This document shows, piece by piece, positions 12,353 to 19,559 of a DNA stretch of 19,559 nt. Source of the DNA: UBA3871 sp002392265 (GTDB lineage: Bacteria > Bacillota > Clostridia > Peptostreptococcales > Anaerovoracaceae); NCBI GenBank assembly GCA_946614255.1, contig CAMOGS010000069.1, positions 1 through 19,559 on the forward strand, in the 5' to 3' direction. The notes under the pieces are model-generated. The model was not told where the DNA came from and made no database searches. It saw only the letters and a program-made list of their open reading frames with translations. Positions within the stretch are counted from its first letter, which is position 1, and the number at the start of each line of letters is the position of its first letter. A program made the position numbers and the translations under genes.

Positions 12353-14374
12353 TTATTTCAGCATTTCCAAAAACTCCGCTTCCGTGATAATCGGAACGCC
12401 CAGACTTTTGGCAGTCTTGTTTTTGGTGCTGCCCGACATATTGTCATTGTTTATAAGGTAGCTCGTCTTTGCCGATACAGAGCCCGCCACCTTTCCTCCG
12501 CGGCTTTCAATCAGTTCCTGGAGCTCTTTACGATTTGTGAAACCTTCAAGGCTGCCCGTTATTACAAAGGTTTTGCCTTCGAGCAGGTTATCACCCTCAT
12601 CGGTGCTTTGCTCCTCAAAGGTTAAAACCTCTGTCAGGCGCTCCACCTCGGCTTTGTTTTTCACATCGCTAAAGAATGCGACATAGTTGTCGGCAAGCAC
12701 ATCGCCCACCCCGCTTATCTTTAGCAGCTCCTCCTTCGTAAGGCTCCGAAGCCTTTCCCAGTCATTCCCCGCCGCCTTCGCAATCACCTTTGCATTGGCT
12801 GTGCCGATACCCTCGATTCCGAGCGCATTAAGGAGTCTGGCCGGAGTGGTGTGTGAAGCCTTCTTTGCCGCTTCGAGCATATTTTCAAAGGACTTGTCCT
12901 TGAAGCCTTCTAGCTTTACAATTATGTCCCTGTGCTCAGAAAGTCTGAAAAGATCCGCAGGTTCGTGCAACACACCTGCCGCAATCAGTCTCTCGGCGGT
13001 AGCCTCGCTGATGCCGTCGATGTTCATGCAGTCGCGGCTCACAAAATGCTCAAAACGCTTTACATGCTTTGCCGGGCAATCCGGATTTGTGCAGATGAGG
13101 ACCTCTGTGTCCGCATCCTTTTTGATTTCCGTAGGCGCATCGCAGACAGGGCACTTCTTTGGAATATCGAGAGTGTCCGATTTGGTAAGGTTCTCCGCAA
13201 TTTGCGGAATTATCATATTTGCCTTGTAGACCGTAATCGTATCGCCTATTCCGAGCTTTAATTCCCTTACAATGCTGATGTTGTGCACCGACGCACGGCT
13301 TACCGTCGTACCTTCGAGCTCCACTGGTTCAAAGATTGCCACAGGGTTTATCAGACCTGTTCTGCTCGCGGACCACTCGATTTCCGTAAGCGTCGTTTCG
13401 CGGATTTCATCACGCCACTTAAACGCAATCGCATCGCGCGGGAACTTCGCCGTCTGCCCGAGGGACCTTCCGTATTCGATGTCGTCGTAAATGAGAACCA
13501 GACCGTCGCTTGGGAAGTCGTTGCTCTCTATTGCCTTTGAGAAATAGTTGACAGCCTCAGGAAGCTCCGCGCTACCGCCAACTGCCCTGTATTCGACAAC
13601 CTCAAAGCCAAGCTTTTTTAAGGCCTCAAACTGCGCCTCGCGGCTATCTCCCGGGAGTGCATCGCCTTTTTCGTCGGCGGAGAACATACTGATTTGCCCG
13701 TCGGATGTGCTCTGAGCCTCCTCGGCGCTGACCAGCGCAAAGATGAACACATTCACATGGCGCTTTGCCGTGACCGAAGTGTCAAGCTGGCGCACCGTAC
13801 CCGCACAAAGATTCCGCGGATTTTTATATTTCGCATCATTGTCCGTGATGCCGTCGTTTATCTTTTCAAAATCCGAATATTTTATTACGGCTTCGCCGCG
13901 CACTATGAGCTTTCCCTTGTAAGGAATCGTCAGCGGCAGGTTTTCGAAAAACCTCGCATTCGGAGTCACGACCTCGCCTATTTCGCCATTTCCGCGCGTA
14001 ACCGCCTTTGCAAGGCTGCCGTTTTCGTAGGTGAGAACTATTGTGAGGCCGTCCATTTTCCACGAAAGCAGACCCTTGTGGCTGCCAAGCCACTCCTGCA
14101 GCACCGCCACTTCCTTGGTCTTGTCGAGCGACAGCATGCGGGAAGGATGGCGCTCCTTCGGAAGCTCCGACAGCACCTCGTAGCCCACGCGGACCGTCGG
14201 GCTGCCTGCAAGTACTGTGCCTGTCTCCTTTTCAAGAGCAGCCAGCTCATCATAGAGCGCATCGTATTCAAAGTTGCTCATGATTTCACGGCTCTCGCTG
14301 TAGTAAGCGCGTGCCGCCTCATCAAGCCTTGCGGTGAGCTCCTTCATTCTTGAAATGTTTTTTTCTCTTTCCAT
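12353..14374 (-). CDS. ligA: NAD-dependent DNA ligase LigA (divergent subgroup)
   Basis: LigA seals nicks during replication and repair using NAD+. The 673-residue protein has the full architecture: domain Ia (YYSESREIMSNFEYDALYDE), the adenylation domain with nucleophile K106 in WKMDGLTI, an OB fold, a four-cysteine zinc finger (CPVCD and CTNPDCPAKH), helix-hairpin-helix repeats (GIEGIGTANAKVIAKAAG) and a C-terminal BRCT domain (GKTFVITGSLEGF). Several positions differ from the E. coli type: TRGNGEIGEVVTPN replaces TRGDG-x-x-GEDVT, and domain Ia has Asn34 where E. coli has Asp32. An insertion with a run of acidic and Ser residues lies near residues 220-245. The ATG at 14374 has AGGA only 1 nt away, a poor ribosome binding site; the in-frame ATG at codon 10 is not better. 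The pcrA-ligA order is conserved in Firmicutes, which supports a housekeeping role. Confidence 0.95.
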   Translation of the reverse strand: MEREKNISRMKELTARLDEAARAYYSESREIMSNFEYDALYDELAALEKETGTVLAGSPTVRVGYEVLSELPKERHPSRMLSLDKTKEVAVLQEWLGSHKGLLSWKMDGLTIVLTYENGSLAKAVTRGNGEIGEVVTPNARFFENLPLTIPYKGKLIVRGEAVIKYSDFEKINDGITDNDAKYKNPRNLCAGTVRQLDTSVTAKRHVNVFIFALVSAEEAQSTSDGQISMFSADEKGDALPGDSREAQFEALKKLGFEVVEYRAVGGSAELPEAVNYFSKAIESNDFPSDGLVLIYDDIEYGRSLGQTAKFPRDAIAFKWRDEIRETTLTEIEWSASRTGLINPVAIFEPVELEGTTVSRASVHNISIVRELKLGIGDTITVYKANMIIPQIAENLTKSDTLDIPKKCPVCDAPTEIKKDADTEVLICTNPDCPAKHVKRFEHFVSRDCMNIDGISEATAERLIAAGVLHEPADLFRLSEHRDIIVKLEGFKDKSFENMLEAAKKASHTTPARLLNALGIEGIGTANAKVIAKAAGNDWERLRSLTKEELLKISGVGDVLADNYVAFFSDVKNKAEVERLTEVLTFEEQSTDEGDNLLEGKTFVITGSLEGFTNRKELQELIESRGGKVAGSVSAKTSYLINNDNMSGSTKNKTAKSLGVPIITEAEFLEMLK

Positions 14375-14389
14375 ATCCTGTGATTAAAT

Positions 14390-16660
14390 CTATGATTCCA
14401 GCTTTTTAATCGGTGCTACTCCGCGAGCAAGCTTTTTCCTGCCCTCGGATTCGAATACCACCGTAACTGTCTTTTCATCAACTTCCGTAACCTCTCCGCG
14501 GCCAAACTTCGCATGCGAAACGATATCTCCGACCGCAAGCTCCGGTCCGCCGCCTGCCGCCTTTGCCATCACCTGACGCTGAACATAGCTGATGCCACCC
14601 TTGAAAGGCGATTGTGGCGCCGGGTTTTCAGCATAGCCGTCGCGGAATGCGCTCTGCTTCATTGCGCGGCTTGCACTGCTATGGTCGAGACCGTCCCCTT
14701 CGATAAACTCGGAGCCTATCTCGCGGAGGAAGCAGGATTCCTGCGTGTAGTCGGTCTTTCCGTAGAGGGTACGCATTCTCGCGCTTGTCATAATCAGCTT
14801 TTCCTTTGCGCGCGTCATGCCGACGTAGCAAAGTCTGCGTTCCTCCTCAAGGCCGTCTTCTCTGTCCATCGCGCGCCAGCCCGGGAACAGTCCCTGCTCG
14901 AGCCCCGGCATGAAGACCACCGGAAACTCCAGCCCCTTTGCGGTGTGCATCGTCATGAGCAGAACATTGTCGGCGTTTTCGGCTTCCTCGCCGCTTGGCA
15001 GCTTGTCGCTGTCGGAGGCCAGAGCCTTGCCCTCGAGGAAGTCAGAAAGTGTGCCCTCCGGCATTTCTTTTTTGAAGTCTTCGATGGCGGACCTAAGCTC
15101 GAGGATGTTCTCGATGCGGCCCTCCGCTTCGATGGTGGCGGCATCCTGCAGTGCCTTCAGATACCCCGACTTCGCCAGCACTCCGTCGTACATTTCGAGA
15201 AGATCAACCTCGCCGATTGCATCGTGATAGCCCGTCAGCATATTTACCAGATCCGTTACCGCCGCATAAGCCTTTCCCTTCAGCCCCGCACGCACCATTT
15301 CGTCGCCGAGAAGCTCCAGAAGGCTCATTTCGCGCTCTGCCGCCCACTCTTTGAGCCTGGTAAGCGTCACATCTCCGACACCTCGCTTTGGCTCATTTAT
15401 GATTCTTTCAAGCGCCACATCGTCCTTTGGATTCTGAATCAGTCTCAGGTACGACATGACGTCCTTTATTTCTTTTCTATCGTAGAAGCCGACATTTCCG
15501 ACAACCTTGCAAGGTATACCCATGCGGCTCAGGATTTCCTCAAAGATACGTGACTGTGCGTTCGTACGGTAGAGCACCGCGAAGTCCCCGAATTTAAGCG
15601 GTGTTTCTCTCTTTTCGCCCGCCTTCATGCGGAAGCTGATTTCACTTGCTACGTATCTCGCCTCGTCGCGTTCATCGTCCGCCTGATGGTATCTGACGCG
15701 GTCGCCCTTTTCCTTTGTGGTCCAGAGCTTTTTGTCCTTTCTGCCGCGATTGTGGGAAATGACGGAGTGCGCCGCATCGAGGATGTTGCCGTAGGAGCGA
15801 TAGTTCTGCTCGAGCTTGATAACCTTTGCACCCTTAAAGTCGCGTTCGAAATCAAGGATGTTGCGGATATCTGCGCCTCGCCACTCGTAGATGCACTGGT
15901 CGTCATCGCCTACCACGCAGATGTTATTATGCGCATCGGCAAGCAGCTTTATGAACCTGTACTGAATCGCGTTGGTATCCTGATACTCGTCGACCATTAT
16001 GTAGCGGAAGCGGTTTTGGTATTTGAGAAGTACCGCCTCGTCGCGTTCAAAGACGCGAACTGCGTTTATCAGCAGGTCGTCGAAATCCATTGCATTGTTT
16101 TTGCGAAGCGTGGCTTCGTAGGCTGCGTATGCACCGTGTATGATTTTGGTGCGGAAGTCCTCGCCCATATGCTTTATGTAGTCCTCCGGACCCCAGCATT
16201 TTTCTTTGCAATCGCCTATTACCGATAGAAGATATTGAACCGAATATTTTTTGTCGTCGATGTTCAGATCTTTTATTACCTGCTTGATTACGGTCTTTTG
16301 ATCGGTGGTATCGTAAACGACAAAGTCCTTGTCATAGCCGAGGATGTCCGCATGCATCCTGAGGATTCTCAGGCACGCCGAGTGGAAGGTGGCTATCCAC
16401 ATATTCTGTGTTGTAAAGCCGCCCCTGATTTCGGAGAGCATGCTGTCTACCCTGTCGCGCATCTCGCCCGCCGCCTTGTTTGTGAAGGTTACGGCGAGGA
16501 TGTTGTAAGGGCTTACACCTTTCTCGTTTATGAGGTATGCTATGCGGCAGGTCATCATGCTGGTCTTTCCCGAGCCTGCGCCCGCAAGCACGAGCAGCGG
16601 TCCTTCCGTCTGAAGCACCGCCTCTTTTTGTTTGTCGTTGAGTCGTTCTAAGTAGTCCAT
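14390..16660 (-). CDS. pcrA: ATP-dependent 3'-5' DNA helicase PcrA/UvrD
   Basis: PcrA is the essential Gram-positive UvrD-type superfamily 1A helicase, acting in repair, rolling-circle replication and removal of RecA or stalled RNA polymerase. The 756-residue protein shows the Q motif (LNDKQKEAV), Walker A AGAGSGKT (K32), motif Ia VTFTNKAAGEM, motif II DEYQDTN, motif III GDDDQCIYEWRGAD, motif IV QNYRS, motif V MTMHTAKGLEFPVVF and motif VI RRLCYVGMTRAK. The C-terminus (DIVSHAKFGRGEVTEVDEKT) is the Tudor-like domain that contacts RNA polymerase in homologues. Motif III has Cys where Ser is usual (DQSIY). The start at 16660 has AAAGGAT upstream. Its 5' leader is filled by the palindromic repeat at 16673-16731. 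Confidence 0.97.
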   Translation of the reverse strand: MDYLERLNDKQKEAVLQTEGPLLVLAGAGSGKTSMMTCRIAYLINEKGVSPYNILAVTFTNKAAGEMRDRVDSMLSEIRGGFTTQNMWIATFHSACLRILRMHADILGYDKDFVVYDTTDQKTVIKQVIKDLNIDDKKYSVQYLLSVIGDCKEKCWGPEDYIKHMGEDFRTKIIHGAYAAYEATLRKNNAMDFDDLLINAVRVFERDEAVLLKYQNRFRYIMVDEYQDTNAIQYRFIKLLADAHNNICVVGDDDQCIYEWRGADIRNILDFERDFKGAKVIKLEQNYRSYGNILDAAHSVISHNRGRKDKKLWTTKEKGDRVRYHQADDERDEARYVASEISFRMKAGEKRETPLKFGDFAVLYRTNAQSRIFEEILSRMGIPCKVVGNVGFYDRKEIKDVMSYLRLIQNPKDDVALERIINEPKRGVGDVTLTRLKEWAAEREMSLLELLGDEMVRAGLKGKAYAAVTDLVNMLTGYHDAIGEVDLLEMYDGVLAKSGYLKALQDAATIEAEGRIENILELRSAIEDFKKEMPEGTLSDFLEGKALASDSDKLPSGEEAENADNVLLMTMHTAKGLEFPVVFMPGLEQGLFPGWRAMDREDGLEEERRLCYVGMTRAKEKLIMTSARMRTLYGKTDYTQESCFLREIGSEFIEGDGLDHSSASRAMKQSAFRDGYAENPAPQSPFKGGISYVQRQVMAKAAGGGPELAVGDIVSHAKFGRGEVTEVDEKTVTVVFESEGRKKLARGVAPIKKLES

Positions 16661-16672
16661 GTATTATCCTTT

Positions 16673-16731
16673 TCCAATTTGGGGACAGGCACCAAATTGG
16701 CGAAAAATCCAATTTGGGGACAGGTCTGCCC
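16673..16731. repeat. Second copy of the GGGACAGGCACCAAATT palindromic repeat
   Basis: TCCAATTTGGGGACAGG occurs twice in direct orientation (16673-16689 and 16708-16724). The first copy is part of a palindrome: CCAATTTGG (16674-16682) and CCAAATTGG (16692-16700) around a 9-nt loop. The second is followed by TCTGCCC, which can pair back to GGGACAG. The core GGGACAGGCACCAAATT (16682-16698) matches 3158-3174 exactly. It fills the 75-bp gap between the permease stop and the pcrA ribosome binding site, so it is transcribed in the pcrA leader if the genes share a promoter. No T-run follows, so it is not an obvious terminator. Confidence 0.8.
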
Positions 16732-16735
16732 TTGA

Positions 16736-17668
16736 TTATGCTGTTTTAGCGATTTTTTTGTAGGAACGGTATTCGCCTAAAGTAAAGAATACGAGTCCAA
16801 TCCAGATAAATATGAATGCGATTAGCTGACCGCGGTCGAAAGGCTCGCGGAATACCCATATGCTGAGGACCAGCGCAATCGTTGTCGAAAGGTAGGCCGA
16901 AACGCCCAGCAGGAACATATTCACTTTATTGTTGGCATTCGCATAAAGTCCAAGCGGCAGAGCAGTGAAAGCCCCGCACAGCAGCATCAGGAAGTATTTA
17001 TACATCTCTCCCGTGCCGGCTGCCCCAACCTGAGCAAGCGCGCCATGGCCGGTGCACTCCATCCATATGATTACTCCTAGCGCGATCGGCGCAAAGAAAA
17101 CAGTCTCGTAGAGAAGTGAGATCAGCGGTGGCTTTTTCATGTCCTTTTTGATTGCCGCATATATCGAGAATGTGAATGCGAGGCTGAGTGCAATCCCCGG
17201 AAACTGCCTGTAGTAGATGAGGATATATATTACCGCAATTATCGCGAAAATGAGTGCGGTGAGTTTCATCTTGCCCATCTTTTCTTTGAACAGCAGCGTT
17301 CCGAAGAGACAGATTACTACAGGCTCGATATAATAACCTATGCAGGTCTGAATGACGAGATTGGCATTAACCGCCCAGATGTATATAGACCAGTTTGCGG
17401 TAATCAGCACGCCCGCTATTATGTATTTGCATAGAGTCTTTTTGTCCTTCAGCGGCTCCAGTAAAGTATTCTTGCCGTATTTGAATACCGCCAAGGCGAA
17501 ACAAATGAGCGCGACTGTCAGTATTCTGTAAAAGATAATGACATCCGAGCCTATCGGGCGCAGCCAGTGCCAGTAAATAGGCATTACGCCCCACCAAACC
17601 TGGCAGAATATGATTGAAATAAGGCCTTCTTTGTATTCTTTTTTTGCGTCAAGCGCATTATTCTGCAT
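16736..17668 (-). CDS. rarD: EamA/RarD-family drug/metabolite transporter permease
   Basis: This is a 310-residue membrane protein with about ten predicted helices arranged as two EamA-type halves. The N-terminal GLISIIFCQVWWGVMPIYW, the ANWSIYIWAVN segment and GYYIEPVV before the fifth helix are typical of RarD-type members; the second half ends with TIALVLSIWVFREPFDRGQ. Substrates of RarD proteins are poorly known, so no transported compound can be named. The start at 17668 follows AGGAGC by 6 nt. A consensus-like promoter lies at 17748-17776, and the gene appears to be first in a run continuing through pcrA, ligA and the GDPD gene, although the repeat in the next gap could affect read-through. 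Confidence 0.88.
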   Translation of the reverse strand: MQNNALDAKKEYKEGLISIIFCQVWWGVMPIYWHWLRPIGSDVIIFYRILTVALICFALAVFKYGKNTLLEPLKDKKTLCKYIIAGVLITANWSIYIWAVNANLVIQTCIGYYIEPVVICLFGTLLFKEKMGKMKLTALIFAIIAVIYILIYYRQFPGIALSLAFTFSIYAAIKKDMKKPPLISLLYETVFFAPIALGVIIWMECTGHGALAQVGAAGTGEMYKYFLMLLCGAFTALPLGLYANANNKVNMFLLGVSAYLSTTIALVLSIWVFREPFDRGQLIAFIFIWIGLVFFTLGEYRSYKKIAKTA

Positions 17669-17747
17669 TTTGCAGCTCCTATCCGACTGTTTTATCTCTC
17701 GATTTATATATTATAGCCCTAACTCTGTACCATAAATATACCTTTAC

Positions 17748-17776
17748 ATTATACCGAAATTCGCAGCGCATTACAA
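17748..17776 (-). promoter_or_regulatory. Predicted sigma-A promoter of the rarD-pcrA-ligA-GDPD run
   Basis: On the minus strand, TTGTAA (17771-17776) and TATAAT (17748-17753) are separated by 17 bp. The predicted start near 17741 gives a leader of about 70 nt. Another TATAAT lies nearer the gene but has no good -35. Confidence 0.75.
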
Positions 17777-17790
17777 TGTGAATCGGGGCA

Positions 17791-17832
17791 AAAAGAAGCT
17801 AAAAGCAGCTACCTCCAATTAGAGATAGCTGC
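17791..17832 (-). terminator. Rho-independent terminator of the sdaAB-sdaAA operon
   Basis: Arms 17805-17815 and 17822-17832 pair over 11 positions, with a single G-U pair on the minus strand (C-A mismatch on the plus strand), around a 6-nt loop. The minus strand continues TTTTAGCTTCTTTT. It begins 8 bp after the sdaAA stop codon. Confidence 0.85.
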
Positions 17833-17840
17833 GCTGTTTA

Positions 17841-18719
17841 TTAGCCTTCACCACCTGACATCTTTTCCGCAACCGCTCTGGCCGCAGGGCAGGTCGCAAG
17901 CCCGCCAAGGCTCGTTTCTTTGAGGCTTTCCGACATCATATTGCCTACTCTGCGCATCGCATCAACCACCTGGTCCGGCGGTATCGCGCTCCTGAGTCCC
18001 GCAAGTGCCATATGAGCGCTGCCCACCGCAACCATCACGCCTGATGCGTTACGCTTTATACATGGGACTTCGACAAGCCCCGCCACCGGGTCACATGTAA
18101 GCCCCATGAGGCTCTTCATCGCAAGCGCCGCCGCATGCACGATACACTCAGCATCACCGCCCTCAAGATAAGCAAGTGCCCCGGCAGACATCGATGCCGC
18201 CACACCAATCTCGGCCTGGCAACCTCCCGCCGCACCAGCAATGCTTGCACTGTTGGCATAGACCTCGCCGATGCCGCCTGCCACAAAGAGTGCCTCGACA
18301 AGCCTCTCATCCGAAGCATCACGATACTCGCCATAAGCAAGAAGGCTTGCCGGAATGATGCCGCATGACCCCGCTGTAGGCGCCGCAACAATGCACTTCA
18401 TGCAAGCGTTGGATTCTGCCATCTTCACCGCTTTTTCTGTGGCCTTTTCGAGAAATGGGCCGAGAAGTGAATCTCTGCTTCCAGCGTAGGAGGCAAGTTT
18501 TTCACCCATGCCGCCGGCCATCCCGCTTACAGAGCGTGTGCCACCGTCGTAGTTTTCGTCAGCGTGCCGCATCGCAGTAAGAAGTCCCTTCATTTGTTCG
18601 TAGCATTCGCTTTCGGACATCGCCTGCTCGTTGCAGTTTTCTTCCATTATGACGCGCCAGAATGGCTTGTTTTCTTTTTTGCAGATACCCACTATATCTT
18701 CAAGTAGTTTGAAACTCAT
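17841..18719 (-). CDS. sdaAA: L-serine dehydratase, iron-sulfur-dependent, alpha subunit
   Basis: The alpha subunit holds the oxygen-sensitive [4Fe-4S] cluster that deaminates L-serine to pyruvate and ammonia. The 292-residue protein has the family blocks SGMAGGMGEKLASY, CIVAAPTAGSCGIIPA, GGCQAEIGVAASMSAG and MGLTCDPVAGLVEVPCIKRN. Candidate cluster cysteines are visible in the last three blocks. Its length matches the free-standing alpha subunit of two-part enzymes. The start at 18719 has AAGGGAAG upstream. It follows sdaAB after a gap of 113 bp with no promoter or terminator that I recognise, and a terminator follows its stop, so the two genes are probably one operon. In this window its product, pyruvate, is the substrate of NifJ. 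Confidence 0.97.
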   Translation of the reverse strand: MSFKLLEDIVGICKKENKPFWRVIMEENCNEQAMSESECYEQMKGLLTAMRHADENYDGGTRSVSGMAGGMGEKLASYAGSRDSLLGPFLEKATEKAVKMAESNACMKCIVAAPTAGSCGIIPASLLAYGEYRDASDERLVEALFVAGGIGEVYANSASIAGAAGGCQAEIGVAASMSAGALAYLEGGDAECIVHAAALAMKSLMGLTCDPVAGLVEVPCIKRNASGVMVAVGSAHMALAGLRSAIPPDQVVDAMRRVGNMMSESLKETSLGGLATCPAARAVAEKMSGGEG

Positions 18720-18832
18720 ATTCTTCCCTTTCGCATCTCGTCGCTTCTCATCACTCCATGTATCGGCCTTTTTTCTTTTCTGCGACTCAGCTTTTTACAC
18801 CGCTTTTCTTCATAACGTAGCGTAGCCGTTCG
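18720..18832. other. sdaAB-sdaAA intergenic gap with a small hairpin
   Basis: The 113-bp gap between the two subunit genes is longer than usual for such pairs. CGTAGC (18821-18826) and GCTACG (18832-18837) form a 6-bp hairpin that covers the sdaAB stop codon, with no T-run after it on the minus strand. The rest is purine-rich on the coding strand and holds no open frame with a ribosome binding site. Confidence 0.5.
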
Positions 18833-19495
18833 CTACGAGTTCAAGCTATAGTAGATAACTCTCTCTATACCCGGTTGCTTTTCGATCCAGCTGAGCGCCG
18901 CTTTTGAAATTTCCTGGTCGCACTCGAAAACCATAATTGCATGTCCGCCGCGTGATTCACGGTTTAGCTTCATTTGCGCGATGTTGACATTTTCGCGTTC
19001 AAGCAAGCTGGATATTTCGGCCACGCAGCCCGGGCGATCCGCATTGTTTACGATAAGGGTATTATACTCGCCACTGAAATTGGTAATATGACCGTTCACC
19101 TGCGCAATGTTAATGCGTGAGCCTCCGAGAGATTCGCCCACAACGTCTATGTGCTTTCCCGACTCGCCTTCAAGCTTTAAAAGCACCGAGTTAGCATGGG
19201 CATCCTTTAATTCCACTGCACCAAAGCTGTACTCAATGCCTCTCTTACGCGCAACCTCTTCGCTTTTTGGTATCCTTTCATCATCAGTATGCATGCCGAG
19301 CACTCCGGCGAGAAGCGCCTGCGGCGTGCCATGGCCTTTGCCTGTCAAAAGGAAGGACCCGTGAAGCAGGATTTCAGCCTTTTTTACAGGCTCCTTCAGA
19401 AGCTTCATCGCAGCATATCCTATTTTCACCGCCCCCGCCGTGTGGGAGCTCGACGGGCCTACCATCACCGGCCCCATAATATCGAACAGATTCAT
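18833..19495 (-). CDS. sdaAB: L-serine dehydratase, iron-sulfur-dependent, beta subunit
   Basis: The beta subunit pairs with SdaAA to form the active L-serine dehydratase. The 220-residue protein opens with the hallmark DIMGPVMVGPSSSHTAGAVK, followed by the family block HGSFLLTGKGHGTPQALLAG. The C-terminal third (from about residue 147, NTLIVNNADRPGCVAEISSL) is an ACT domain, which in this family can bind serine or other small ligands. The start at 19495 is preceded by AGAGGGC. A -10 box (TATAAT, 19534-19539) lies upstream; its -35 would fall partly outside the window. Together with sdaAA it feeds pyruvate into fermentation. Confidence 0.97.
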   Translation of the reverse strand: MNLFDIMGPVMVGPSSSHTAGAVKIGYAAMKLLKEPVKKAEILLHGSFLLTGKGHGTPQALLAGVLGMHTDDERIPKSEEVARKRGIEYSFGAVELKDAHANSVLLKLEGESGKHIDVVGESLGGSRINIAQVNGHITNFSGEYNTLIVNNADRPGCVAEISSLLERENVNIAQMKLNRESRGGHAIMVFECDQEISKAALSWIEKQPGIERVIYYSLNS

Positions 19496-19533
19496 TTTTG
19501 CCCTCTTTTTTCCTGCGGAACTATATTTTCTAT

Positions 19534-19539
19534 ATTATA
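19534..19539 (-). promoter_or_regulatory. Predicted -10 element for sdaAB-sdaAA
   Basis: A consensus TATAAT lies about 40 bp before the sdaAB start on the minus strand. With 17-bp spacing the -35 box would run past the window edge, so the promoter is only half visible. Confidence 0.45.
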
Positions 19540-19559
19540 CAGAATAGCGGGTTCAAATA

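Noticed and set aside
14513..15553. Open frame of 346 codons on the plus strand inside pcrA
   Set aside because: It is antisense to conserved PcrA motifs and its translation resembles no protein family I recognise.

Overview
The window is a stretch of anaerobic, clostridial-type Firmicutes chromosome. The evidence is a pyruvate:ferredoxin oxidoreductase, a ferredoxin-linked [NiFe] hydrogenase, a [4Fe-4S]-type two-subunit L-serine dehydratase, strong GGAGG-type ribosome binding sites and Firmicutes gene order (SRP RNA-dnaX-ybaB-recR and pcrA-ligA). Genus cannot be fixed from the sequence; an amino-acid-fermenting member of the Eubacteriales is a reasonable inference. All 15 protein genes and the one RNA gene lie on the minus strand, so transcription runs from high to low coordinates.

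Layout in transcription order. (1) 19539-17791: sdaAB and sdaAA (L-serine dehydratase), closed by a terminator. (2) 17776-11492: a good promoter, then a RarD-like EamA permease, PcrA helicase, NAD-dependent DNA ligase LigA and a secreted GDPD-family protein. A small palindromic repeat fills the permease-pcrA gap. (3) 11495-8674: a consensus promoter, the SRP RNA, then dnaX, ybaB and recR, closed by a terminator. (4) 8642-3217: a consensus promoter, then six genes in the order echA-B-C-D-E-F, closed by a terminator. This is a complete energy-converting (Ech, group 4) membrane [NiFe] hydrogenase. (5) 3260-2798: an AT-rich gap with a long perfect palindrome related to the repeat before pcrA. (6) 2797-1550: a PLP aminotransferase. 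(7) 1546-1: promoter and the first 494 codons of pyruvate:ferredoxin oxidoreductase (nifJ), cut by the window edge.

The metabolic genes fit one route. Serine dehydratase makes pyruvate, NifJ oxidises it to acetyl-CoA and reduces ferredoxin, and Ech uses reduced ferredoxin to make H2 while pumping ions. The aminotransferase could feed or drain the 2-oxo-acid pool. That linkage is inference; each enzyme assignment rests on visible motifs.

The most unusual items are: an EchF subunit whose ferredoxin domain is duplicated, giving four [4Fe-4S] motifs joined by an Ala/Pro/Gly linker; a hydrogenase large subunit that ends at the Arg just after its last metal-binding motif; a 156-nt SRP RNA closed by a perfect 15-bp clamp and apparently co-transcribed with dnaX; and two divergent copies of a GGGACAGGCACCAAATT palindromic repeat. 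I saw no CRISPR array, prophage, tRNA, rRNA or transposase gene.
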